Notes: a model not told the origin generated them from the letters alone. A DNA stretch of 33,675 nucleotides from CAYQQJ01 sp964419935 (GCA_964419935.1 CAYQQJ010000038.1:1-33675); one strand, 5' to 3'. Shown: positions 24,256 through 32,644, counted from the first letter of the stretch. Numbers and translations: made by a program.

Positions 24256-25116
24256 CTACTGACTGCGCCGTTTAGGCTTGGGAGTTGGCGCGCTGCCCGA
24301 TGATGCACGCAGACGCTGCTGGTGTCGTTCCCGACTGCGTTTGTCCGCATCAGAGTATTTGGCCTTCGGTGGCGGTTCCAACCCGGCGGTTGCACATAGC
24401 TCCGCAATTTCCGTCGCATTCAGCTCGATCCACTGCCCTGCCCGTACATGGGAGGGAATAAAAATGTTGCCAAAACGCACTCTTTTCAGACGGCTGACGC
24501 GCATAGACTGGGATTCCCACAAGCGACGCACCTCGCGGTTGCGGCCTTCCATCACCACGCAGTAGAACCAACGGTTAGCGCCTTCGCCGGACCCTTCCAC
24601 GATGTCGGTAAAGCGCGCCATTCCGTCTTCCAAAAGCACGCCCTTGCGCAGTCGCTTGAGCATGTCATCGTCCACTTCGCCCTGAATCCGCACCAGGTAT
24701 TCGCGGTCGATCATCGACGAAGGATGCATCAGCTTGTTGGCAAGTTCACCGTCTGTCGTGAACAGCAGCAAGCCGCTGGTGTTGAAGTCCAGGCGGCCGA
24801 CCGAGATCCAGCGACCGGATTTCAGGTGCGGCAAGTTGTCGTACACACTTGGGCGACCTTCAGGGTCCGAGCGCGAGCAAATCTGCCCTTCCGGCTTGTT
24901 GTAGAGAAGCACCCGGGTAGCTTCACGAGTGGCCACTTTGACGGTGATGGTCTTGCCGTTGTACTGGATTTTGTCGCCGGTCTTGACCCGGGCTCCGAGT
25001 TTAGCCAGCTCACCATTAACCGTGACGCGGCCCGCCTCGATCATGCATTCCATTTCCCGGCGCGAACCCATACCCGCAGTGGCAAGAACTTTTTGTAGCT
25101 TTTCGTCTTCAGGCAT
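24256..25116 (-). CDS. rluB: 23S rRNA pseudouridine synthase RluB
   Basis: A 286-residue RsuA-family enzyme that isomerises uridine 2605 (E. coli numbering) of 23S rRNA to pseudouridine. An S4 RNA-binding domain (KLQKVLATAGMGSRREMECMIEAGRVTVNG, about 6-45) is followed by the catalytic domain with VGRLDFNTSGLLLFTTDGEL. Asp110 is the catalytic aspartate. EGRNREVRRLWES is the second family signature. The C-terminal ~35 residues are a basic Arg/Lys/Ser/Pro tail. The gene follows scpA-scpB on the same strand, the usual arrangement in gammaproteobacteria. Here a palindromic element sits in the scpB-rluB gap. Confidence 0.95.
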   Translation of the reverse strand: MPEDEKLQKVLATAGMGSRREMECMIEAGRVTVNGELAKLGARVKTGDKIQYNGKTITVKVATREATRVLLYNKPEGQICSRSDPEGRPSVYDNLPHLKSGRWISVGRLDFNTSGLLLFTTDGELANKLMHPSSMIDREYLVRIQGEVDDDMLKRLRKGVLLEDGMARFTDIVEGSGEGANRWFYCVVMEGRNREVRRLWESQSMRVSRLKRVRFGNIFIPSHVRAGQWIELNATEIAELCATAGLEPPPKAKYSDADKRSRERHQQRLRASSGSAPTPKPKRRSQ

Positions 25117-25244
25117 AGGTTGCTCTAGTGGTGTTGGTTATCTCGAAAGTGTTATGGATCGTGCTTGGGATTTTGTTACTCAAGTTCGGGGGTTCGCGAG
25201 ACTCTAAACGCCGCCTTTGAGTAGTTTTGACGCCGGCCCGTTTC

Positions 25245-25335
25245 GGGGTAGGGCTTTTCAAGACACGCCGTAAACCCGTCCCTGGGGGATCCTCGCCCGA
25301 ATCCCGCGGGCCAGGGTCTTGAAAAGCCCTACCCC
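25245..25335. repeat. 91-bp palindromic element with 20-bp perfect inverted arms
   Basis: GGGGTAGGGCTTTTCAAGAC at 25245-25264 is perfectly inverted at 25316-25335, around a G+C-rich 51-bp centre. It lies in the 284-bp gap between scpB and rluB. The fold is strong enough to act as a partial transcription stop or an RNA processing site inside the operon. The arm resembles the one bounding 5780-5987. The motif also resembles dispersed intergenic repeats I recall from marine gammaproteobacteria, which I could not check here. Confidence 0.8.
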
Positions 25336-25400
25336 AAATCGAACCTCACTGTGTGCCAAGCGTCAGGCATGGAACCGTTGAGCTCCGAAACTTGAATTTG

Positions 25401-26627
25401 TTACTTGTCTTCACTACTACCGTTTTCACCGCTCTGTTCGCTACTGTCTTCAGCGCCGCCTTTAGAAGGCGCCGGCTTTGAAAAGAGGCTCCCGGCAGAA
25501 TAATCAGGCTCGTCATCCTGCGCCCTGTCTTCGTCAGCTTCATCACTGGGTTCATCGGCTGTGGATTCCATTTCCCGTTTGCGTCGGGCTTCGGCAAACT
25601 CAACCTGTTCAATGGTCAGTTCCGCATCCATATAGGGTTCACCGCCGGTGGAGAAGGTATCCGGCAGGGCTTTGTCCTGATCAAATTGCGCCGGGATGTC
25701 GACTGATCGCACATTGACCCGTTCATCCGTGTTGGCGAGAGAGTCAGCGGCGATAGAATCCTCAAGCCCAGAGTCATCAACGACAGAATCGTCAATGTCT
25801 TCGCCATCCATCATATCCTCTTCCGTGGCACCGTCACTGTCTTCGTCGGCATCTTCATCCACAGTGCCAGCCAGCCCGCTGGCACTGTCGTCGACAACGC
25901 TCTGATCCATCAGGTCCTCGGACATAGGCTGCACCGCCGCCTCTGCCGCTTCGTCTGCGGCGTCGGTATCCGGCACGTCCGTGTCAGCGCCAGTGCTGTT
26001 TTCGTCGTCCAAGTCCAGGGAGCCGTTCAGGCCGTCAATATCTTTCAGCTCGCTCAGCGTCGGCAGCTCGTCCAGGCTTTTGAGGTTGAAGTAGTCCAAA
26101 AATTGGCGAGTAGTGGCATACAGGGATGGGCGGCCGGGAACGTCCCGGTGGCCGACAACCTTGACCCAATCCCGCTCAACCAGGGTTTTGATGATATGGG
26201 AGCTCACGGCCACCCCGCGAACGTCTTCAATATCACCACGGGTAATTGGTTGACGATAGGCGATCAATGCCAGGGTTTCCAGCATCGCGCGGGAGTACTT
26301 CTGCGGTTTTTCGTCCCACAAGCGGTTGACCCAGGTCGCTACGTCTTCACGCACTTGAAAGCGCCAACCGCTAGCCACTTCTACCAACTGGAAGCCGCGC
26401 CCGTCACAGTTCTCCGCAATTCGCTGGAGAATCTCCCGAATATCGCTCTTTTCCGGTGCCTCGTGCTCTTCAAACAAACTGTGCAGTTTGTCCACGGACA
26501 AGGCTTCCCCCGCCGCGAGAATGGCGCCCTCGATGATCCGCTGCAACTGCTCTTGATCATAGCTGTTGTGATGGGCGGTCTCGTTACTGTCGTCTAGGAC
26601 AGCTTCTGAATGTTGTTCGTCACTCAT
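25401..26627 (-). CDS. scpB: Segregation and condensation protein B, with a long acidic tail
   Basis: A 408-residue accessory subunit of the SMC condensin complex (SMC-ScpA-ScpB) that helps organise and segregate the chromosome. Residues ~20-190 are the conserved paired winged-helix domains (LQRIIEGAILAAGEALSVDKL, ALIAYRQPITRGDIEDVRGV, GHRDVPGRPSLYATT). After about residue 200 comes a ~200-residue low-complexity tail very rich in Asp/Glu/Ser, with a short less acidic stretch (VRSVDIPAQFDQDKALPDTF, EQVEFAEARRKREME). Typical ScpB proteins are about 180-220 residues, so this one is roughly twice the usual size. Its start overlaps the scpA stop as ATGA at 26624-26627. Confidence 0.95.
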   Translation of the reverse strand: MSDEQHSEAVLDDSNETAHHNSYDQEQLQRIIEGAILAAGEALSVDKLHSLFEEHEAPEKSDIREILQRIAENCDGRGFQLVEVASGWRFQVREDVATWVNRLWDEKPQKYSRAMLETLALIAYRQPITRGDIEDVRGVAVSSHIIKTLVERDWVKVVGHRDVPGRPSLYATTRQFLDYFNLKSLDELPTLSELKDIDGLNGSLDLDDENSTGADTDVPDTDAADEAAEAAVQPMSEDLMDQSVVDDSASGLAGTVDEDADEDSDGATEEDMMDGEDIDDSVVDDSGLEDSIAADSLANTDERVNVRSVDIPAQFDQDKALPDTFSTGGEPYMDAELTIEQVEFAEARRKREMESTADEPSDEADEDRAQDDEPDYSAGSLFSKPAPSKGGAEDSSEQSGENGSSEDK

Positions 26628-27577
26628 GAGCTTCGTGCTTTTACGTGAATGGGCCCGAAGGCTTCGGCTTGTACAATTTCCACGAGGGATTCCTTGATCA
26701 ATTCCATCACCGCAAGAAAGGTCACCACAACGCCAAGCCGGCCTTCATTCAAGGTAAACAGGCTGACAAAGGGCACAAACTGCTGGCCGTTGAGCTTGTC
26801 GAGCACCTGGGCCATGCGCTCCCGGGTGGACAGGCGTTCCTTCTCCACATGGTGGCTGATGAACATGTCCGCGCGACGGAAAACCTCGGAAAGCGCCAGT
26901 AACAGTTCCTTGATATCTACGTCGGGATCCGGTCGGGTGAGATTCCGATCCGGCCCCTGAGCGCGGCCAATGTGGGTGTCCCGGTGCAGGCGGGGCAGCT
27001 CGTCAATGGATTCTGCCGCCTCCTTGAAACGCTCGTACTCCTGCAAACGGCGGATCAGCATGGCTCGAGGATCTTCTTCGTCTTCCTCCTCACTCTCGGA
27101 ACTGCGGGGCAGCAACATGCGGGATTTGATTTCCGCCAGCATGGCCGCCATTACCAGGTATTCCGCCGCCAGCTCAAACTGCATGGCGTCCATCATCTCG
27201 ACATAGGCGACATACTGTTTGGTAATCTCAGAGACATCCACTTCGAGGATGTCGAGGTTCTGACGCCGTATGAGGTAGAGCAACAGGTCGAGTGGACCTT
27301 CGAAGGACTCCAGAAAAACTTCCAACGCATCCGGCGGAATATAAAGGTCTTTTGGCAGACTGGTATAAGCCAGGCCATTGACAATGGCAAAGGGCATTTC
27401 CGCTTGGTCCGGCCGGGATGGGCGGTTGCGGCCAGACTCAAGGTCCGAACTCTCCACACCCTCGCCCTGTTCGGCGACCGTGTTTTCGGTGCTTTCCATA
27501 CTTTCGGTGTTTTCAGCGCTTTCGGCAGCATCATCGGATGCGGCGGCTGTCGTCACGGCGTGTTCAATTCCAGACAC
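26624..27577 (-). CDS. scpA: Segregation and condensation protein A, with an acidic N-terminal extension
   Basis: A 317-residue kleisin subunit that bridges SMC heads and binds ScpB. The conserved region starts near residue 87 with VFLESFEGPLDLLLYLIRRQNLDI, followed by EYLVMAAMLAEIKSRMLLP, and ends with the winged helix VVVTFLAVMELIKESLVEIVQ. The start is GTG at 27577 with AGGGGG upstream. This adds ~60 Glu/Ser/Thr-rich residues before MPFAIVNGLAYTSLP, where many homologues begin. An ATG at 27397 (residue 61) is an alternative but lacks a good ribosome site. It is the first gene of scpA-scpB-rluB and divergent from nothing; yciO lies upstream on the same strand. Confidence 0.93.
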   Translation of the reverse strand: MSGIEHAVTTAAASDDAAESAENTESMESTENTVAEQGEGVESSDLESGRNRPSRPDQAEMPFAIVNGLAYTSLPKDLYIPPDALEVFLESFEGPLDLLLYLIRRQNLDILEVDVSEITKQYVAYVEMMDAMQFELAAEYLVMAAMLAEIKSRMLLPRSSESEEEDEEDPRAMLIRRLQEYERFKEAAESIDELPRLHRDTHIGRAQGPDRNLTRPDPDVDIKELLLALSEVFRRADMFISHHVEKERLSTRERMAQVLDKLNGQQFVPFVSLFTLNEGRLGVVVTFLAVMELIKESLVEIVQAEAFGPIHVKARSS

Positions 27578-27724
27578 GAGCGCTGCCCCCTGTTAAATCG
27601 TTTATGGTATTCATTGCTGCTCTGAACCTGAAAAGCGAATCGCTCGGCGGGCAAAGCGTGAGGCGCATCCAACTGGATGGCCGCAAAGGCCGACATTATA
27701 GACGGACTCGGGCCGCCTAACGAC

Positions 27725-28351
27725 CTAATCTTGCGCGAAGTCTTCGCTTTTCCCGCAGCCCTGGCGGGTCACTACCGGCGAACTGCCGGTAAGGTCGACA
27801 ACCGTGGTGGGTTCCAGCCCGCAGAAGCCGCCATCGATGATCAATTCCACCTGATGCTCCAGCGCGCTGCGCACGTCCTCGGGGTCCGTCAGCGGCTCGC
27901 TGTCGCCGGGGAGAATCAGCGAGCTGCTCATCAAGGGCTCACCCAATTCCGCCATCAGCGCCAGGGCGATGGGGGTATCAGGTACGCGCATGCCGATGGT
28001 CTTGCGCTTTGGGTGCATCAATCGGCGCGGCACTTCCGCCGTGGCCGGCAAGATGAACGTATAGGGCCCGGGGGTATGTTTTTTGATAAGCCGGAAGTCT
28101 TTGTTGTCCACCCGCGCGTAGGTTGCCAGTTCCGACAGGTCACGACACATCAAGGTGAAGTTGTGGTTTTTGTCCAACCGGCGGATGGCGCGAATTCGGT
28201 CCAGAGCCATTTTATCGCCAATGTGGCAACCCAATGCGTAGGCGGAGTCCGTGGGGTATACAATCAGGCCGCCACGGCGCAGCACTTCAACGGCTTGGCT
28301 GATAAGGCGTGCCTGTGGGTTCTCCGGGTGTATCTGTAAGAATTGCGCCAC
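27725..28351 (-). CDS. yciO: Sua5/YciO/YrdC-family protein, YciO type
   Basis: A 208-residue protein of the threonylcarbamoyl-AMP synthase fold. The N-terminal GGLIVYPTDSAYALGCHIGD matches the nucleotide/bicarbonate-binding region, and RLDKNHNFTLMCRDLSELATYARV and PGPYTFILPATAEVPRRLMHPKRKTIGMRVP follow the YciO rather than the TsaC pattern. YciO homologues are similar to TsaC, and their physiological role in tRNA t6A formation is unclear. The start is GTG with AGGAG eight to nine bases upstream. It is 17 bp downstream of the PHP nuclease gene, the conserved yciV-yciO pairing. Confidence 0.92.
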   Translation of the reverse strand: MAQFLQIHPENPQARLISQAVEVLRRGGLIVYPTDSAYALGCHIGDKMALDRIRAIRRLDKNHNFTLMCRDLSELATYARVDNKDFRLIKKHTPGPYTFILPATAEVPRRLMHPKRKTIGMRVPDTPIALALMAELGEPLMSSSLILPGDSEPLTDPEDVRSALEHQVELIIDGGFCGLEPTTVVDLTGSSPVVTRQGCGKSEDFAQD

Positions 28352-28368
28352 TCAAACGTCTCCTGCTG

Positions 28369-29205
28369 TTATTCCCATGCGCTCCACACCGGGTCGCAAA
28401 CTGGCGGTAGTTTGCCAAAACCGCCCAATTCTTGCCAGGGTTGATTCGGCGCGTGAAAGTCGCTGCCACAGGATGCCAGCAACTTGAATCGGCTCGCCAC
28501 GCGGGCCAGTGTATCGGTTTCCTGGGGTGCCTGGTAACCCGAGATCACCTCAATCGCCATGCCTCCGGCATCACAGAAATCGCCCACCATCGCGTGCAAC
28601 TTGCTGCGGGTCATCTTGTACTTGGCGGGATGTGCCAGCACCGCAATGCCACCAGCAGCGCGAATCCAGCTTATGGCCTGCTCAAAATCCGGCCAGCACT
28701 GTTTGACGTCACCAATTTTGCCCGCACCGAGGAATTTCTTGAATGCGGCATTGGTGGAGGCCACATATTCCTTTTCGACCAGATAGCGGGCAAAATGCGG
28801 CCGTCCCAGCGCGGCGTCGCCCGCATACTGACGCGCCCCTTCCAGGGTGCCGGGCATGCCGTGCTTCTCCAACCGCGCGGCGATTTCCACCGCCCGATCC
28901 CGGCGCTGCTGCTGTTGCTGAGCCAGGGCTACCGCCAGATCCGGCGATTCCGGGTTCAGGTTCAGCCCAACAATATGAATGCCCTGCTTGCCCCACTGAC
29001 TTGATATCTCAATGCCGCAGATCAGGCGCACGCCGATGTCATCACCCACCTGCTTGGCTGCCCGGTATCCATCCAGAGTATCGTGGTCCGTCAGGGCCAG
29101 AACATCCACTTGTTGCGCTTTAGCTCTCGACACCAGCTCGTCAGGCCGTAAAATACCGTCCGACGCATTGCTGTGGCAGTGCAAATCATAGACAGCGCTT
29201 TTCAC
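28369..29205 (-). CDS. rnm: PHP-domain 5'-3' exoribonuclease (RNase AM/YciV type)
   Basis: A 278-residue PHP-fold metallo-phosphoesterase. E. coli YciV (RNase AM) removes 5' nucleotides from short RNAs and trims rRNA 5' ends. Metal-site motifs are YDLHCHSNASDG (residues 6-17), LTDHDTLDG, CGIEIS, LGRPHFARYL, LAHPAKY and CGSDFHAP. The GTG at 29205 is chosen as start because the domain begins there, and the longer in-frame reading upstream only mirrors the opposite-strand membrane-protein gene. The Shine-Dalgarno sequence is modest. It is divergent, 30 bp apart, from the VC0807-type gene and is followed by yciO. Confidence 0.93.
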   Translation of the reverse strand: MKSAVYDLHCHSNASDGILRPDELVSRAKAQQVDVLALTDHDTLDGYRAAKQVGDDIGVRLICGIEISSQWGKQGIHIVGLNLNPESPDLAVALAQQQQQRRDRAVEIAARLEKHGMPGTLEGARQYAGDAALGRPHFARYLVEKEYVASTNAAFKKFLGAGKIGDVKQCWPDFEQAISWIRAAGGIAVLAHPAKYKMTRSKLHAMVGDFCDAGGMAIEVISGYQAPQETDTLARVASRFKLLASCGSDFHAPNQPWQELGGFGKLPPVCDPVWSAWE

Positions 29206-29235
29206 CGACCTGGCGCCCCAATTTTGAGCAGTCGT

Positions 29236-29967
29236 ATGACCAAGCCCGCAACCGAGCACGCAAAGAAGCCCGAACGAAAAGAGAATGTCTTTCTCAATCT
29301 GATTTTGAACATCGTCATTCCCACCGTCATTCTGGTTAAATTCAGCGGCGACAAGTATCTCGGCCCCCAATTGGGGATCATTGTCGCCTTGGCGTTTCCC
29401 ATTCTGTATGGGGTATATGATTTTTTTGCTGCCGGCAAGGTGAATTTCTTCTCCGTTTTGGGTGTCATCTCCATCATGCTCACCGGCGGCATCAGCCTGC
29501 TTGAGCTGGACCCCAAGTATATTGCCATCAAGGAGGCGACCATTCCTGCCCTGTTCGGCATTGCCACTCTGGTTTCGCTCAAAACCCGTTTTCCCGTCGT
29601 CCGAACCTTTTTGTACAACGACAAAATCATGCAAATCGAGCGTGTTTCGCAGGCCTTGCGTCACAATGGTAACGAGAAAGCCTTCGACCAAACCCTGGTA
29701 CGCGCCTCTTATGTGATTGCGGGTTCCTTTTTTCTGTCGTCGTTCCTAAACTACGTGTTGGCGAAGATAATTCTGGTCAGCCCTCCGGGAACTGAAGCCT
29801 ATAATGCCGAGCTTGGAAAAATGACGGCTTTGAGCCTGCCGGTCATCACCATTCCCGCAATGCTGGTGCTGTTCGGGGCATTGTACTACCTGTTTCGCAG
29901 TATTACGCGCCTGACTCAGTTATCCTTGGAAGATATCTTTGTCGACCAAAACGCTCAAAAGCAATAA
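29236..29967 (+). CDS. VC0807-family inner-membrane protein
   Basis: A 243-residue polytopic membrane protein with about six hydrophobic segments, including NLILNIVIPTVILVKF, GIIVALAFPILYGVYDFFAA, FFSVLGVISIMLTGGISLL, ATIPALFGIATLVSLK and VITIPAMLVLFGALYYLF. The fold recalls septation protein A (YciB)-like proteins, but this matches the broader VC0807 group of unknown function. The N-terminus is a charged cytoplasmic stretch. The ATG at 29236 is preferred over 29173, which would overlap the divergent nuclease gene. Confidence 0.8.
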   Translation: MTKPATEHAKKPERKENVFLNLILNIVIPTVILVKFSGDKYLGPQLGIIVALAFPILYGVYDFFAAGKVNFFSVLGVISIMLTGGISLLELDPKYIAIKEATIPALFGIATLVSLKTRFPVVRTFLYNDKIMQIERVSQALRHNGNEKAFDQTLVRASYVIAGSFFLSSFLNYVLAKIILVSPPGTEAYNAELGKMTALSLPVITIPAMLVLFGALYYLFRSITRLTQLSLEDIFVDQNAQKQ

Positions 29968-29999
29968 CGGCAAATCGCCTTTCAATTCGAGATTTACTT

Positions 30000-30299
30000 A
30001 TGCTCTATGCCATTATCAGCCAGGACGTTGCCAATAGTCTGGAACTGCGCAAAACGGCCCGTCCTGCCCATGTTGCCCGCCTGCATGAACTCCGCGATGA
30101 GGGCCGGCTTGTACTCGCAGGCCCTCACCCTGCGATCGACAGTCAAGATCCCGGCGATGCTGGCTTCAGCGGCAGCCTGGTTGTTGCGGAATTTGCGTCG
30201 CTGAATGATGCCCAGAACTGGGCGGATGCGGATCCCTACGTCGCCGCTGGGGTTTACAGCAACGTTGTGGTCAAACCGTTCAATCGGGTTTTGCCGTAA
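30000..30299 (+). CDS. YciI-family protein
   Basis: A 99-residue small ferredoxin-like dimeric protein. MLYAIISQDVANSLELRKTARPAHVARL and the conserved GRLVLAGPHPAIDSQDPGDAGFSGSLVVAEF (with the His of AGPHP and the Asp of QDPGD) match YciI, followed by DAQNWADADPYVAAGVYSNVVVKPF. Its biochemical role is unsettled, although related proteins catalyse muconolactone-type or dehalogenase steps. It lies 32 bp after the VC0807-type gene on the same strand, mirroring the conserved yciB-yciI neighbourhood. Confidence 0.93.
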   Translation: MLYAIISQDVANSLELRKTARPAHVARLHELRDEGRLVLAGPHPAIDSQDPGDAGFSGSLVVAEFASLNDAQNWADADPYVAAGVYSNVVVKPFNRVLP

Positions 30300-30372
30300 G
30301 CTGTCAATCGTTCCGTCTGCCGCGCCGGTTTCCACGCGGGCCGCAGGAGTATAAACTCTCGATGATTCAGAT

Positions 30373-30394
30373 GTTCCCTTCGGGAACCGTTTTT
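30373..30394 (+). terminator. Small intrinsic terminator after yciI
   Basis: GTTCCC (30373-30378) pairs with GGGAAC (30382-30387) across a three-base loop and is followed by CGTTTTT. It lies 73 bp after the yciI stop and 27 bp before the next start codon, so it could end the upstream unit or attenuate entry into the SH3-protein gene. Confidence 0.5.
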
Positions 30395-30421
30395 ACGGTC
30401 TGCACCGCCATGAGGAAAAGC

Positions 30422-31093
30422 ATGAATAAAGTTATCACGCTCTGCACTGCCCTGCTGCTGGCCGCGTCCGTCAGCAGTATTTCCGCCGCGGAAACCGCCT
30501 ATGTGTCTGACGTGATTCTGGTTCCTGTACGCAGCGGTGCCGGCACCCAGTTCCGCATCGTGCACGCCGGCCTCCCCAGCGGAACGCGGGTGCAAGTCAT
30601 GGAGGTGGATGGGGACTGGAGTCGAATTACAACAGACAATGGCCTGGAAGGCTGGACCCGCAATCAATATTTGTCCAAGCAACCCACCGCCCGCATCCAG
30701 CTGACTCAGTTGGAACAAAAACACGCACGAGTCCAAGAGCAGAATGCCGCTCTGAGCGCAAAAGCGAACGAGCTGCAACGGGACAACAAGCAACTTCAGG
30801 ATCAGGTTGCACAGCTGCAACAAACCGCGGGCAATGCTACCGAGGAGCTGGGCGAAATCAAGGCACTGTCGGCTGATGCTATCAACCTGAACCGTCGGCA
30901 TCAGGAGCTTCTGGAGCAACACCAGATACTGCAAACCGAAATCGACACACTGCGAGCCAAGAACGATCGGCTCGAAAGTGATCAAACCGTCAACCAATGG
31001 CTGTACGGTGCAGGCTTGGTGCTGTTCGGCATTTTCTTGAGTATCATCCTGCCGGCTCTCAAACCCAAGAAGCGTTTTTCCGACTGGGGCTAG
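30422..31093 (+). CDS. TIGR04211-type SH3 domain protein with coiled coil and C-terminal anchor
   Basis: A 223-residue secreted, membrane-anchored protein. A signal peptide (MNKVITLCTALLLAASVSSIS-AAE) is followed by a bacterial SH3 domain (about 25-90, VPVRSGAGTQFRIVHAGLPSGTRVQVMEVDGDWSRI, ending EGWTRNQYLS). A Gln/Glu/Leu-rich coiled coil (about 98-185) and a single transmembrane helix (about 195-215, LYGAGLVLFGIFLSIILPAL) precede a KKRFSDWG tail. This layout defines a family of unknown function conserved in gammaproteobacteria. The ATG at 30422 is chosen for GAGGAAAAG just upstream; 30362 or 30410 would spoil the signal peptide. Confidence 0.9.
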   Translation: MNKVITLCTALLLAASVSSISAAETAYVSDVILVPVRSGAGTQFRIVHAGLPSGTRVQVMEVDGDWSRITTDNGLEGWTRNQYLSKQPTARIQLTQLEQKHARVQEQNAALSAKANELQRDNKQLQDQVAQLQQTAGNATEELGEIKALSADAINLNRRHQELLEQHQILQTEIDTLRAKNDRLESDQTVNQWLYGAGLVLFGIFLSIILPALKPKKRFSDWG

Positions 31094-31157
31094 CGCTTCA
31101 GCTTGGGAAGTGGCCACCGTTAAACCCAACACTCAAAGCTTTTATCAAGGAATTATC

Positions 31158-31778
31158 ATGTACCGGCTATTCATCGGGTTGTTCGCGCTGTTGTTCTCCA
31201 TTAATGCCGCCGCCGCACCGGACGACGCCGTGCAGTCCTCAAACTCTGCCACCGCGCCACTGGTAGAGCTCAAGACCGACCTCGGCACCATCGTTATACA
31301 GCTTTATGCGGAAAAGGCACCACGCACAGCGGAAAACTTTCTCACATTAGTCAACAACGGCTTCTATGACGGCGTTATCTTCCACCGCGTCATTCCCGGC
31401 TTTGTTGCGCAGGCCGGCGGCTATACCTTTGACTTCCAGCGCAAACCCGAACAGGCAACCGTGGTAAATGAATCCGCCAGCGGGTTGAAGAACGAGCGCG
31501 GCACCGTGGCCATGGCACGCACCAGCGATCCGGACAGCGCGTCAACCCAGTTTTACATCAACCTTCAGGACAACCCAAGCCTGAACGCTACCGACAAAAA
31601 ACCCGGTTACACCGTATTTGGCAAAGTTATTTTAGGGTTTGATGTCGCGGAGAAAATAGCAGCTGAGCCCCGCGGGCAATTTCGTCCATTCCCCGATGCG
31701 CCCAACGTTCCCGTGCGCATTCTGCAGGCGAGCGTGATCAAAAGCGGTGCCGCCACTGCTGACCGGGCAACGAAATGA
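31158..31778 (+). CDS. Periplasmic cyclophilin-type peptidyl-prolyl isomerase
   Basis: A 206-residue enzyme that speeds cis-trans isomerisation of proline bonds, probably in the periplasm. A signal peptide (about 1-21, LFALLFSINAAAA) precedes a cyclophilin domain. Motifs are YAEKAPRTAENFLTLVNNGFYDGVIFHRVIPGFVAQAGGY with the catalytic Arg in FHRV, then MARTSDPDSASTQFYINL and TVFGKVILGFDV. This is the PpiA-like small bacterial form. The ATG at 31158 has AAGGA eight bases upstream. Its stop overlaps the pdxJ start as ATGA (31775-31778). Confidence 0.95.
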   Translation: MYRLFIGLFALLFSINAAAAPDDAVQSSNSATAPLVELKTDLGTIVIQLYAEKAPRTAENFLTLVNNGFYDGVIFHRVIPGFVAQAGGYTFDFQRKPEQATVVNESASGLKNERGTVAMARTSDPDSASTQFYINLQDNPSLNATDKKPGYTVFGKVILGFDVAEKIAAEPRGQFRPFPDAPNVPVRILQASVIKSGAATADRATK

Positions 31779-32545
31779 CGGCAGCACCCGGTGCGATCGC
31801 ACTCAGCGTCAATCTCAATAAAATTGCCCTGATCCGCAACTCCCGCGACGGTAATTACCCGAATGTTGCCGAGTTCGGTCGCTTGTGCCTGGCAACAGGC
31901 GCGCAAGGGCTGACCGTGCATCCCCGGCCGGATCAGCGGCATATTCGGGCATCCGATGTTCCGGAGCTTGCCGCTGTGACCAAGGAGTTCTCCGGTGCCG
32001 AATACAATATTGAAGGTAATCCATTCGCCGGACCGCAAGGCAGCTATCCCGGGTTGATGTCGCTGGTGGAATCCGTGCGCCCTACGCAATGCACATTGGT
32101 GCCCGACAGCAACGCTCAGCTGACGTCAGATCACGGTTTCAATTTGTTTGACAGCGGCGACCGCCTGCGACCGATTCTGGAAACACTGCGCAGCTGGGGC
32201 GTGCGAGTCAGCCTGTTTATGGATCCGGACCTGGAACAAATTCGGTTGGCAAAGGAAATCGGCGCGGACCGGATTGAACTGTACACCGGGCCTTATGCCC
32301 TGGCGTATACGCAAAGCCCGGATCAGGCACAGGATTTATATCAGACATATTTTGCCGCCGCTCAATATGCGGGCGAAATAGGATTGGACGTAAACGCAGG
32401 CCACGACCTCAACCTGGATAATATGCAGGAGTTTCGACATATTCCGAACCTCCGCGAGGTCTCCATCGGCCATGCACTGACGGTGGATGCATTGAAAATG
32501 GGATTTGTCTCCGCCGTTAAATCCTACCTTGCGCTTTGTCGTTGA
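31775..32545 (+). CDS. pdxJ: Pyridoxine 5'-phosphate synthase PdxJ (divergent form)
   Basis: A 256-residue TIM-barrel enzyme that condenses 1-deoxyxylulose 5-phosphate with 3-amino-1-hydroxyacetone phosphate to give pyridoxine 5'-phosphate, the last ring-forming step of vitamin B6 synthesis. Catalytic residues expected from the E. coli enzyme can be matched: His in GLTVHPRPDQRHI, Glu in YNIEGNPF and His in VNAGHDLNLDN. The N-terminus VNLNKIALIRNSRDGNYPN departs from the common VNIDHIATLRNARG form, which marks a distinct subgroup. It is translationally coupled to the cyclophilin gene by ATGA, an unusual partner; pdxJ often follows recO. Confidence 0.94.
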   Translation: MTAAPGAIALSVNLNKIALIRNSRDGNYPNVAEFGRLCLATGAQGLTVHPRPDQRHIRASDVPELAAVTKEFSGAEYNIEGNPFAGPQGSYPGLMSLVESVRPTQCTLVPDSNAQLTSDHGFNLFDSGDRLRPILETLRSWGVRVSLFMDPDLEQIRLAKEIGADRIELYTGPYALAYTQSPDQAQDLYQTYFAAAQYAGEIGLDVNAGHDLNLDNMQEFRHIPNLREVSIGHALTVDALKMGFVSAVKSYLALCR

Positions 32546-32644
32546 GGCATGATGCTAATCGGCTTGGGTCCTAATCAATGTAACGGGCACAGCGAATAAT
32601 TTGCCCGTAATCCATTTCCCGGCATTCTATTTTTCAGGTAAAGC

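Noticed and set aside
29206..29691. N-terminal extension of the PHP nuclease reading to 29691
   Set aside because: These codons mirror the well-supported VC0807-type membrane gene on the other strand. The PHP domain begins at the GTG at 29205.
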